Assembly: GCF_041821065.1 (NCBI RefSeq)
Contig: NZ_JBGUAX010000007.1
Location: 62,001 to 126,000, forward strand
Origin: Egicoccus sp. AB-alg2
GTDB taxonomy: Bacteria > Actinomycetota > Nitriliruptoria > Nitriliruptorales > Nitriliruptoraceae
Direction: 5' to 3'
DNA: 64,000 nucleotides
Under the pieces are notes generated by a model. That model did not search any database. It was not told where the DNA came from and saw only the letters and a list, made by a program, of their open reading frames with translations. Shown one piece after another: positions 16,576 through 24,594 of the stretch (position 1 is the first letter of the stretch; every line of letters starts with the position of its first letter). Made by a program: the position numbers and the translations under genes.

Positions 16576-17190
16576 TCAGGCCTTGAGCTTGTCCGCGATG
16601 TGGTTGAAGTGAGCGGCGTACTTGAGGGCGATCTCGCGCTCGTCCTCGTCGATGCCCTCCTTGTCGTCGCCCATGGGGCTCCAGTGGGTCGGCCCGTACG
16701 GGCTGCCCCCGGTGCGGGTGCTGCCGACCTCCTCGGCCAGGCCGTAGCCGACCGGCACGATCACCATGCCGTGGTGATAGGCGAAGGTGGACAGCGACAG
16801 GATCGTCGACTCGTGCCCGCCGTGGATGGTGGCGGCGCCGGTGAAGAAGCCCACCGGCTTGCCGACGAGCCGCCCGGCCTGCCACAGGGGGCCGGTCTGG
16901 TCGATGAAGTTCTGCAGCTGCGCGGTGTTGGAGCCGTAGCGGGTGGGCGAACCGAGGATCAGTCCGTCGAACTCGGGCAGCTCGTCCACCGTTGCCTCGA
17001 CCACGTCGGACTGGGCCTGGTCGGCGGCGGCGACGCCCTCCATCTGCTTCACCTCGTCGGGCAGCAGCGGATCCGGCACCCGGCGCAGCAGCCCCTCGCC
17101 GCCGGCCTTGTCCACGCCCTGCGCCAGGATGCTGGCGAGCTCGTAGGTGGAGCCGTACATGGAGTGGTAGACGATCCCGATCTTGGCCAT
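16576..17190 (-). CDS. wrbA: NAD(P)H:quinone oxidoreductase, WrbA type
   Basis: 204 residues, usual length. A flavodoxin-like FMN protein that reduces quinones by two electrons and so limits semiquinone stress. Motifs: FMN phosphate loop YHSMYGSTYELA, GSPTRYGSNTAQLQNFIDQTG, and FFTGAATIHGGHESTILSL, which includes the WrbA insertion. The active-site-type His is in the HGGHE region. The ATG at 17190 is the family start (MAKIGIVYHS). It is transcribed alone; the hairpin array lies immediately downstream. Confidence 0.95.
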   Translation of the reverse strand: MAKIGIVYHSMYGSTYELASILAQGVDKAGGEGLLRRVPDPLLPDEVKQMEGVAAADQAQSDVVEATVDELPEFDGLILGSPTRYGSNTAQLQNFIDQTGPLWQAGRLVGKPVGFFTGAATIHGGHESTILSLSTFAYHHGMVIVPVGYGLAEEVGSTRTGGSPYGPTHWSPMGDDKEGIDEDEREIALKYAAHFNHIADKLKA

Positions 17191-17345
17191 GCGATGCCTC
17201 GGTGGTCGCGGTTGGCGTGTGAGTAGACAACCGGTCTTCGGGGCGGCCCGTGGCCTGTCTCCGTGGACGGACGGTCACACGCGTCCGGCCCCCGGCCGGG
17301 CTGCCGGCCGCCCGGGAATGCGACGGCGCTGCACCGGCACCGCGC

Positions 17346-18239
17346 TCAGGGCTGGTGCAGCCAGGCGTCGAACGGTTGACCCGTGAGGCGTTCGTACGCC
17401 TCGACGTACTTCGCGCGCGTCGCGGCGACCACGTCGTCGGGCAGAGCGGGGGCCGGCGGCGTGCGGTCCCAGCCGGTCGAGGTCGCGTAGTCGCGCACGA
17501 ACTGCTTGTCGAAGCTCGGCGGGGTCGTGCCGGGTGACCACCGGTCCGCGGGCCAGTAGCGCGACGAGTCGGGCGTGAGCACCTCGTCGGCCAGGACGAG
17601 ACGGCCGTCGAGCAGACCGAACTCGAACTTGGTGTCGGCCAGGATGATCCCCTGGGCGGCGGCGTGCTCGGCCGCGGCCGCGTAGATCGCGAGCGAGCGC
17701 GAGCGCAGCTCCTCGGCCAGGTCGGGCCCGACCGCTTCGACGACCGCCTCGAAGGGGACGTTCTCGTCGTGCTCCCCCAGCGCGGCCTTGGTGGCCGGCG
17801 TGAAGATCGGCGTCGGCAGCCGGTCGGCCTCGACGAGCCCCGCCGGTAGCGGCACGCCGCAGACGCGTCCATCGCGCTGGTACTCCTGCCAGCCCGAGCC
17901 GGCGAGGTGACCGCGCACCACGCACTCGAACGCCACGATCTGCACCTTGCGGACCAGCATGAACCGCCCCCGCAGGTGGGCGGCGTCGTCGGCCACGGCG
18001 GCCGGCAGGTCCGCCGTCGCGGTCGAGACGAGGTGGTTCGGGGTGAGGGCGCGCAGCCGCTCGAACCAGTAGGCCGACAGCCCGGTCAGCACCCGACCCT
18101 TGTCGGGGACCGGCGTGGGGTGCACGACGTCGTAGGTCGACACGCGGTCCGAGGCGACCAGCAGCAGGTGGTCGTCGTCGACGTCGTAGAGGTCGCGCAC
18201 CTTGCCCGAGCGGAGGTGAGGCAGGGCGTCCAGTGGCAC
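17346..18239 (-). CDS. purC: phosphoribosylaminoimidazole-succinocarboxamide synthase
   Basis: 297 residues. The SAICAR synthetase joins CAIR to aspartate in purine synthesis. It has GKVRDLYDVDDDHLLLVASDRVSTYD, the VECVVRGHLAGSGW-type segment (here FECVVRGHLAGSGWQEYQ), the ADTKFEFG Mg/ATP site and DEVLTPDSSRYWP. The GTG at 18239 gives MPLDALPHLRSGKVRDL, matching the actinobacterial start. 32 bp separate it from the upstream mocA-like gene, so co-transcription is possible though the pathways differ. Confidence 0.96.
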   Translation of the reverse strand: MPLDALPHLRSGKVRDLYDVDDDHLLLVASDRVSTYDVVHPTPVPDKGRVLTGLSAYWFERLRALTPNHLVSTATADLPAAVADDAAHLRGRFMLVRKVQIVAFECVVRGHLAGSGWQEYQRDGRVCGVPLPAGLVEADRLPTPIFTPATKAALGEHDENVPFEAVVEAVGPDLAEELRSRSLAIYAAAAEHAAAQGIILADTKFEFGLLDGRLVLADEVLTPDSSRYWPADRWSPGTTPPSFDKQFVRDYATSTGWDRTPPAPALPDDVVAATRAKYVEAYERLTGQPFDAWLHQP

Positions 18240-18271
18240 GGGCGACTCGCGGTCTCGGCGGGGGCACGAGC

Positions 18272-18934
18272 CTACTCGGGTGCCTCCTCGACCCGGCCGG
18301 CCGCGTCGGCCCCATCGACCCGGTCCCCGCCGCCCGCGAGCAGACCGGCGAGGTCCGCCGGCCGGTCGACGTCCGGCGGGGCCCCACTGCCGACCCGCAC
18401 CACCGCGACGTCGTACCCGTCGAACAGCTGGCGGGCGCCCGCGTCCCCTTCGAGCTCCACCAGCCGCGGCCAGATCCGCCGGTCGAGCCCGACCGGGTGA
18501 CCCGGCACGTCGGCGTAGCGGGCCCGCGCCAGCCCGTCGGGGGCCGCGGCCGCGGCGTCGGCCACGGCCGCGACCACCTCGGGCCGCACACCCGGCTGGT
18601 CGGCGAGCAGCACGACGACCACGCTCGCATCCGTCTGCGCCGCCACGGCCTCCAGGCCGCATCGCAACGAGCTGGCCTGCCCCCGTGCGTACTCCGGGTT
18701 GTGCACGACCACGACGTGCCCACCGCGGCGGGCGGCCTCGGTGACGGCCGCCCGGTCGTGGCCCACCACGACGAACACCTCGGCGAGCCCGGCGGCGTGG
18801 GCCGTCGCGACGGCGTGCGCGACCATCGGCAACCCCGCCACCTCGGCCACCTGCTTGGTCGCCCCGAACCGGCTGGCCCGCCCGGCGGCCAGGACCAGGC
18901 CGACGGCGACGGTGGGGACGGCGGGGATCGTCAC
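18272..18934 (-). CDS. molybdenum cofactor cytidylyltransferase-like nucleotidyltransferase (MocA type)
   Basis: 220 residues, GT-A nucleotidyltransferase fold. N-terminal signature VLAAGRASRFGATKQ, then HNPEYARGQASSLRCGLEA and LLADQPGV, the acidic metal site. MocA attaches CMP to molybdopterin for xanthine- and CO-dehydrogenase-type enzymes. The cox cluster 1.5 kb away supports this over a MobA (GMP) role. The GTG start is divergent from moaB with 44 bp between start codons. Confidence 0.85.
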   Translation of the reverse strand: MTIPAVPTVAVGLVLAAGRASRFGATKQVAEVAGLPMVAHAVATAHAAGLAEVFVVVGHDRAAVTEAARRGGHVVVVHNPEYARGQASSLRCGLEAVAAQTDASVVVVLLADQPGVRPEVVAAVADAAAAAPDGLARARYADVPGHPVGLDRRIWPRLVELEGDAGARQLFDGYDVAVVRVGSGAPPDVDRPADLAGLLAGGGDRVDGADAAGRVEEAPE

Positions 18935-18978
18935 GGGTCACCTCGTAGGCTCGGCGGCGTCGACACCAGGGGATTGGC

Positions 18979-19476
18979 ATGGACGAGCATGCACGCCGGC
19001 GCGCCGCCGTGGTGACCGCCTCCGACGGCGTCACGACCGGTCACCGCGAGGACCGCTCCGGGCAGGCCGTCACCGAACAGCTCGGCGCGGCCGGGTTCAC
19101 CGTCGTCGAGCGCGAGGTGGTGCCCGACGAGCGCGATCGCATCGCCGACGTGCTGCGCCGGCTGTGCGACGTCGAGCAGGTGGCACTGGTGGCGATCACC
19201 GGCGGAACCGGGTTCGGGCCACGCGACGTCACCCCCGAGGCGACCCGTGACGTGCTCGAGCGCGAGGCGCCGGGGCTGGCCGAGGCGATGCGCGCCGCGG
19301 GGCGTGCGCGCACGCCGATGGCGGACCTGTCCCGTGGAATCTGCGGCGCGCGTGGCCGCTCGCTGATCGTGAACCTGCCCGGCAGCCCGAAGGGCGCCAC
19401 GGAGAGCCTGGCGGCGATCCTGGACCTGCTGCCACACGCGCTGGACCTGCTGGCCGGCGACACCCAGCACCGGTGA
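18979..19476 (+). CDS. moaB: MogA/MoaB family molybdopterin adenylyltransferase-type protein
   Basis: 165 residues, a single MoCF-binding domain. It has AAVVTASDGVTTGHREDRSG, the ITGGTGFGPRDVTPEAT loop and the NLPGSPKGATESL ending that are diagnostic of the family. It adenylylates molybdopterin before Mo insertion, or plays the less clear MoaB role. It is the only plus-strand gene in the first part of the molybdenum cluster. The ATG at 18979 follows a weak aggggattggc. It converges with coxG. Confidence 0.92.
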   Translation: MDEHARRRAAVVTASDGVTTGHREDRSGQAVTEQLGAAGFTVVEREVVPDERDRIADVLRRLCDVEQVALVAITGGTGFGPRDVTPEATRDVLEREAPGLAEAMRAAGRARTPMADLSRGICGARGRSLIVNLPGSPKGATESLAAILDLLPHALDLLAGDTQHR

Positions 19477-19520
19477 GCTCACCGCGGGCCGCCTCCACGA
19501 CGGCCCGGTTGCGTCGGCGG

Positions 19521-20399
19521 TCACTCCTCCCGCTGCTGGCTGGTACGGCGCCAGAACACGAAGATCGTCACCAGCAGCGCGAGCACGGCCACGACCGGGG
19601 CGACGCGCTTGAACGTGGCCGCGCCCGCGACCTCCATCAGGTCGAGCGCGTCGTCCTCGCGCGAGAGGTCCGGCTCGATCCGCCGCCGCCGCGGGGCCGG
19701 TGGGGCGCCGTCCCACGCCGGGGCTGCCAGCGTGGCGGCCTCGGCACCCGTTGGCGCGCCGCCGGGCGCGCCGCCCGTCTCCACCGCACCGGCCGCCGCT
19801 TCCTCCAGTGCCGCCTCGGCCGCGGCGCTCGTCATGGCCGCCTGCGCCGCCTCGGAGGCGGGCGTGGCCACCGCGGCCGCCTCGCCGACGACCGACTCCT
19901 CGGCCGGGACACCCGTGCCGACACCGGCGCCGACACCGGCGCCGGCGCCGGCGTGCTCCTCGTCCAGCATGGCCCGTAGCCGCTCCGCGAAGGAGTCGAT
20001 GATCTTCGTGCCGACCTCCGCCATCACCCCACGCCCGAACTGGGCCGGCTTGCCGGTGACGGTCAGGTCCGTCACGACGGTCACCACGGTCCCGTCACCG
20101 TCCGGGCGCAGGGCCGCGTGCACGTCGGCCTTCGCGGTACCGGTGCCGCGGGTCTCCTTGCCGTTCGCCTGGATCCGGGCCCGCTTGGCCTCGGCATCGG
20201 TCTCGGCGAGCTGTGCCTGCCCGCGGTAGGTCATGCTGATCGGTCCGACCTTGACCTTGACCCGTCCGGTGTAGACGTCGCCCTCGACCTCCTCCAGCTG
20301 GGCGCCGGGCAGGCAGGGCGCGACCTTCTCCAGGTCGGTGAGGATCGCGAAGGCCGTCTCCACGTCGGTGGGCACGGTGAACTCGTTGGTGAACTCCAC
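19521..20399 (-). CDS. coxG: CoxG-like SRPBCC protein with C-terminal membrane anchor
   Basis: 292 residues. Residues 1-150 form the CoxG START-like domain (FTNEFTVPTDVETAFAILTDLEKVAPCLPG, GPISMTYRGQAQL). An Ala/Gly-rich disordered linker (~150-265) leads to a transmembrane helix (VAPVVAVLALLVTIFVFWRR) and a basic tail. In Afipia (Oligotropha) carboxidovorans CoxG helps recruit CO dehydrogenase to the membrane, and the built-in anchor fits that. The GTG is preceded by aggaggagcccc. It is the last gene of the coxS-L-M-D-E-xdhC-coxG run, 57 bp after xdhC. Confidence 0.88.
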   Translation of the reverse strand: MEFTNEFTVPTDVETAFAILTDLEKVAPCLPGAQLEEVEGDVYTGRVKVKVGPISMTYRGQAQLAETDAEAKRARIQANGKETRGTGTAKADVHAALRPDGDGTVVTVVTDLTVTGKPAQFGRGVMAEVGTKIIDSFAERLRAMLDEEHAGAGAGVGAGVGTGVPAEESVVGEAAAVATPASEAAQAAMTSAAAEAALEEAAAGAVETGGAPGGAPTGAEAATLAAPAWDGAPPAPRRRRIEPDLSREDDALDLMEVAGAATFKRVAPVVAVLALLVTIFVFWRRTSQQREE

Positions 20400-20456
20400 G
20401 GGGCTCCTCCTGCGGTCTGCCGGTCGCGGGCCGGACGGCGACGCTCCGGGCGCTGC

Positions 20457-21578
20457 TCAGACGATGGCGGGGTCGCTGCTGCGGTGGATGGCGCCGTCGG
20501 TCTCGCGCAGCGGGCGGCCACTGCCGCCGTGACGCAGCGACACGATCTCCGCGGCGATCGACACGGCCGTCTCCTGTGGGGTGCGGGCGCCGAGGTCGAG
20601 CCCGATCGGCGAGCGCAGCCGGCCGAGTGCCGCCTCCGCCACGCCGGCCTCGCGGAGCCGCTCGAGCCGGTCCTCGTGGGTGCGCCGGCTGCCCATGACG
20701 CCGATGTAGGCCGCCGGGGTCTCCAGGGCGACCTGCAGCACCGGCACGTCGAACTTCGGGTCGTGGGTGAGCACGCAGATCACGGTTCGTGGGTCGACGG
20801 CGGTGGCGGCGAGGTAGCGGTGGGGCCACTCCACGACCACCTGGTCGGCATCCGGGAAGCGCAGCCGCGTGGCGAACCGGGCCCGGGCGTCGCAGACGGT
20901 CACGTGGAAGCCGAGGTAGCGCCCGATCGAGGCGACGGCCGCGGCGAAATCGATGGCGCCGAACACGAGCATCCGTGGCCGGGGCGCGAACGACTCCACG
21001 AACACCGCGACGTCGTCCATGCGCCGCTCGCCGCGCGGGCCGACGTGTCGCAGGCCCGTGTCGCCCTGGGCCAACATGCCGCGGGCGTGCTCCACGATGG
21101 CGCGGTCGAGGTACTCCGAGCCGGTCGAGCCGCTGACGTCCAGGTCGGTGATCGTCAGCGTGCGGCCCTCAAGCGACGCGTCCTGCGCGTGCTCGACGAT
21201 CGTGGCCAACGCCACCGGTTCGTCGGCCTCCACGCGGGACGCGACCGCCGCCAGGTCGACGTCCAAAGGCGTCACCCGCCGCACGAACACCTCGATGGTC
21301 CCGCCGCAGGTCAACCCGACCGCGAACGCCTCGTCGTCGGAGATGCCGTAGCGGACCCGCTGGGGCACGCCGGTCCGCAGCACCTCGCTCGCCACCTCGA
21401 CGACGGCGCCTTCGACGCAGCCGCCGGACACGCTGCCGAGCACCTCGCCGTCGGGGTGCAACGCCAGGACCGCACCGGGCCGGCGCGGAGCGCTGGCGCT
21501 GGTGGCCACCACGCTGGCCAGCGCCAGCGTCGTGCCGTCGTCCTGCCAGCGACGAAGGACTGCCAGTTCGTCACGCAT
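20457..21578 (-). CDS. XdhC/CoxF family molybdoenzyme maturation protein
   Basis: 373 residues. An N-terminal XdhC/CoxI domain (LALASVVATSASAPRRPGAVLALHPDG, GSVSGGCVEGAVV) precedes a C-terminal Rossmann domain (FGAIDFAAAVASIGRYLGF, YIGVMGSRRTHEDRL, RSPIGLDLGARTPQETAVSIAAEI). XdhC proteins bind molybdenum cofactor, help add the sulfido ligand and insert it into xanthine- or CO-dehydrogenase-type enzymes. The start overlaps the coxE stop by 8 bp, so it is translationally coupled. In cox clusters this slot is usually called coxF or coxI. Confidence 0.9.
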   Translation of the reverse strand: MRDELAVLRRWQDDGTTLALASVVATSASAPRRPGAVLALHPDGEVLGSVSGGCVEGAVVEVASEVLRTGVPQRVRYGISDDEAFAVGLTCGGTIEVFVRRVTPLDVDLAAVASRVEADEPVALATIVEHAQDASLEGRTLTITDLDVSGSTGSEYLDRAIVEHARGMLAQGDTGLRHVGPRGERRMDDVAVFVESFAPRPRMLVFGAIDFAAAVASIGRYLGFHVTVCDARARFATRLRFPDADQVVVEWPHRYLAATAVDPRTVICVLTHDPKFDVPVLQVALETPAAYIGVMGSRRTHEDRLERLREAGVAEAALGRLRSPIGLDLGARTPQETAVSIAAEIVSLRHGGSGRPLRETDGAIHRSSDPAIV

Positions 21579-22791
21579 CCCGCACCCCTCCCTCGAGCAC
21601 GGCGGTCGCCGCCACCACGGTATGGCCTGTCGCTCGTTCACGCCGCGACGACGCGGGATCCGGCTCGGTCGCCGCACCGGCCACGACCGCCGCCAGCCGC
21701 TCCAACGACGCCAGCGAGTGGCCGGCCTGGAAGTGGTCGCAGTAGGGCAGGGCGGCCGCCATGCCGCCGGCGGTGGGCGCGAAGCCGGGTCGGCCGGCGC
21801 GCGGGTTGGCCCAGACCAGCCGATGGGTCAGCCGGCCGAGCCGCCGGACCTGCGTCCGCAGTTCGTCGACGTCGCCGGTCTCCCAGCCGTCGGAGAGCAC
21901 GACGGCGACGGCTCCGCGGGCCAGCCCGCGCTGCCCCCAGCGGTCGAGGAACTCGTGCAACGTCGCGCCCAGGCGGGTGCCGCCCGACCAGTCCGGGATG
22001 GCGGCCGACACGGCCCGCATCGCGGTGTCCGCATCCCGGTGCGCCAGCGGCTGGGTCACGCGGGTCAGGCGGGTGCCCAGCGTGAACACCTCCGTCGGTG
22101 CCTCACGGCCGCGGACGGCGGCGTGGGCGAAGCGCAGCAGCGCGTCGGCGTAGCCCGCCATGGACCCGCTGACGTCGACCAGCAGCAGCACCCGGCGCGG
22201 TCGGGGGCGCGGACCGCTGTGTCGCAGCCGTCCCGCCTCGCCGCCGGCGGCCAGGACCTGGCGGACGGTGCGGCGGCGGTCGACGGCGCCGCGGCGTGCG
22301 GGTTGCCGGCGGCGCGAGCGGCGCACCTCGCCGGGCATGGCGAAGTGCGCCAGCAAGCGGCGCAACTCGGCCTGCTCCGCGTCGGTCAGGTCCGCGACGT
22401 CGCGGTGACGCAGCGCCTCGCGGGCGCTGGCATACCGGGTGATCGCGGTCACGGTCGGGGCGTCCTCGGGTGGCGCGTCACCGACGCCCGGTGCGGCCAG
22501 CGCGTCGGCGCCCACCTGCACCCGGCGCCGGGTGCTCGGCCGGCCGGTGACGGCCACCCCGGCGAAGAACGCATCGAAGACCCGGTCGTAGCGCTCAAGG
22601 TCGTCGGGACCGGCGCACAGCGTCACGCGGCCGGCCCAGTACACGTCCCGAACCCGGTCGACGCGCAGCGTGCCCAGCGCGGCCACGAACGCCTGCACCC
22701 GTGAGGGGTCGGCGTCGACGCCGGCGGCGCGCAGCGCCCGGCCGAAGCCGATGGCCACCGGCGAGAGCGAGAGCGGGACCGGGTCAGCCAT
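21571..22791 (-). CDS. coxE: VWA domain protein, CoxE type
   Basis: 406 residues. The C-terminal half is a von Willebrand A domain with the MIDAS motif DVSGSM, then TRL..GTRLGATL and SDGWETGD. The N-terminal half is the helical CoxE region rich in Arg. With the MoxR ATPase CoxD it forms a chaperone pair thought to build the [CuSMoO2]-type active site. The gene overlaps xdhC by 8 bp downstream and coxD by 8 bp upstream. Confidence 0.92.
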   Translation of the reverse strand: MADPVPLSLSPVAIGFGRALRAAGVDADPSRVQAFVAALGTLRVDRVRDVYWAGRVTLCAGPDDLERYDRVFDAFFAGVAVTGRPSTRRRVQVGADALAAPGVGDAPPEDAPTVTAITRYASAREALRHRDVADLTDAEQAELRRLLAHFAMPGEVRRSRRRQPARRGAVDRRRTVRQVLAAGGEAGRLRHSGPRPRPRRVLLLVDVSGSMAGYADALLRFAHAAVRGREAPTEVFTLGTRLTRVTQPLAHRDADTAMRAVSAAIPDWSGGTRLGATLHEFLDRWGQRGLARGAVAVVLSDGWETGDVDELRTQVRRLGRLTHRLVWANPRAGRPGFAPTAGGMAAALPYCDHFQAGHSLASLERLAAVVAGAATEPDPASSRRERATGHTVVAATAVLEGGVRDA

Positions 22792-23746
22792 CGGCGACCG
22801 CCCGCGCCACGAGGCTGGACACGTCGATCGCGCGGGCGCGTTCCTGGTCCTCGCGGAACTTCAGCACCGACCCCAGCGTCGCGCTCGCCCGGTCCGCGTC
22901 GAGGTGGTCGGCACCCAGCGCCACCAGCGCCGCGGTCCAGTCCAGCGTCTCCGCCACCCCGGGCGGCTTCAGCAGGTCCTGGTCGCGCAGCGTCTGCACC
23001 GCGGCGACCACCTCGCGGGCCAGCCGCTCGCCCACGCCCGGCAGGTGCGTGCGCACGATCTCGACCTCGCGCGCGTAGCTGGGGTGGTCGAGCCAGTGGT
23101 AGTAGCAGCGCCGCTTGAGCGCGTCGTGGACCTCGCGGGTGCGGTTGGAGGTCAGCACCACCACCGGCGGGGTCGTCGCGTGGATGGTGCCCAGTTCCGG
23201 CACGGTGACCGTGAACTCGCTCAGGATCTCCAGCAGCAACGCCTCGAACTCGTCGTCGGCGCGATCGACCTCGTCGATGAGCAGGACGACCGGGTCGGTC
23301 TCCAGGGCCTGCAGCAGCGGACGCGCCACCAGGAAGCGGCGGTCGTACAGCTCGGCCTCCAGGGCGTCTTCGTCGGCGCGCCGCCCGGCCGCCTCGGCCG
23401 CGCGCAGGTGCAGGATCTGAGCCGGGAAGTTCCAGTCGTACAGCGCCTGCGAGGCGTCGATGCCCTCGTAGCACTGCAGCCGGAGCAGCGGCGCGTCCAG
23501 CACCTGGGCCAGCGCCGACGCGGTGGCGGTCTTGCCGACGCCGGCGTCGCCCTCGAGCAGCAGCGGGCGGCGCAGCGCCAGCGCGAGGAAGGCGGCGGTC
23601 GCCAGGCCGTCGTCGGCGAGGTAGCCCACCTCGCGCAGCCGCTCGGCCAGCGACGGCGGGTCCGACACCCCATCGGGCAACCGTCCGCCGGGGAAGGTGG
23701 TGGCCTCCCCCGGCGGGCGGCCCCGCGAGGTCCCGACCTCGTTCAA
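22784..23746 (-). CDS. coxD: MoxR-type AAA+ ATPase, CoxD type
   Basis: 320 residues. Walker A LEGDAGVGKTA, Walker B VVLLIDEVDRADDEFEALLLEIL, sensor 1 VVVLTSNRTRE and the R-finger region KRRCYYHWLDHP identify a MoxR/CoxD ATPase. It partners with CoxE to mature the Mo-containing large subunit. The start overlaps the coxM stop by 4 bp. The N-terminal ~30 residues are low complexity; an internal start is possible. Confidence 0.92.
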   Translation of the reverse strand: MNEVGTSRGRPPGEATTFPGGRLPDGVSDPPSLAERLREVGYLADDGLATAAFLALALRRPLLLEGDAGVGKTATASALAQVLDAPLLRLQCYEGIDASQALYDWNFPAQILHLRAAEAAGRRADEDALEAELYDRRFLVARPLLQALETDPVVLLIDEVDRADDEFEALLLEILSEFTVTVPELGTIHATTPPVVVLTSNRTREVHDALKRRCYYHWLDHPSYAREVEIVRTHLPGVGERLAREVVAAVQTLRDQDLLKPPGVAETLDWTAALVALGADHLDADRASATLGSVLKFREDQERARAIDVSSLVARAVADG

Positions 23747-24594
23747 GAGGCGGCGGCCTCCACCGCCCGGCGGGTCAGCACCCGCGCGAGGTGCTGGCGG
23801 TACTCCGGTGTGGCGTTGAGGTCACCCGACGGTGAGGTGCCCTCGGCCGCCGCTTCGGCGGCCGAGCGGATCGCGTCCGTCCCCGCCCCGGTCAGCGCCT
23901 GCTCCGTGGCGGAGGCGCGCAGCGGCACCGTCGCCATGTTGGTCAGCCCGACCCGGGCCTGCGAGATCGACCCGTTGTCGCGCTGCACCAGTGCCAGCGC
24001 GCCCACGATCGCCCACGCCTGGCTGACGCGGACGAACTTCTCGTAGCGGTAGCCCCAGCTGCCGTCGAGCTTCGGGACACGGACCTCGACGAGCACCTCG
24101 TCCTCGGCCAGGGCCGTGACGAGGTAGTCCTGGAAGAAGTCCGCGGCGGTGACCTCGCGCTGGCCGTCGGGGCCCTGGACGAGGAAGGTCGCCTCCAACG
24201 CCAGCGCGGTGGCCGGCAGGTCACCCGCGGCGTCGCCGTGGGCCAGTGCCCCGCCGATGGTGCCGACGTGGCGGACCTGGGCGTCGCCGACCATGCCGGT
24301 GACGTGCGCCAGGACCGGGCAGTACTGCTGCACGAGCGGGTCGTCCATCACCTGCTGGTGGCGGGTCATCGCGCCGATCGCCAGTCGCCCGTCGTCGGTC
24401 TCCTGGACGCCTCGCAGCGCGTCGACGCGGCCGAGGTCCACGAGCACCTCCGGCGCGGCCAGCCGCAGCTTCATCAGCGGCAGCAGGCTGTGGCCGCCGG
24501 CGATGACCTTGGCCTCGTCGCCGTGTTCACGCAGCGCCGCGACCGCATGGTCGACGGACTCCGCCCGCACGTACTCGAACGGTGCCGGGATCAT
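23743..24594 (-). CDS. coxM: aerobic CO dehydrogenase-type FAD-binding medium subunit
   Basis: 283 residues. The FAD-binding PCMH domain shows AGGHSLLPLMKLRLA and the VRHVGTIGGALAHGDAAGDLPA loop, which hold FAD in CoxM proteins. A C-terminal CODH_FAD_C domain follows. It passes electrons from the Fe-S subunit to the quinone pool or another acceptor. The ATG overlaps the coxL stop in ATGA, and the stop overlaps coxD. Confidence 0.95.
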   Translation of the reverse strand: MIPAPFEYVRAESVDHAVAALREHGDEAKVIAGGHSLLPLMKLRLAAPEVLVDLGRVDALRGVQETDDGRLAIGAMTRHQQVMDDPLVQQYCPVLAHVTGMVGDAQVRHVGTIGGALAHGDAAGDLPATALALEATFLVQGPDGQREVTAADFFQDYLVTALAEDEVLVEVRVPKLDGSWGYRYEKFVRVSQAWAIVGALALVQRDNGSISQARVGLTNMATVPLRASATEQALTGAGTDAIRSAAEAAAEGTSPSGDLNATPEYRQHLARVLTRRAVEAAAS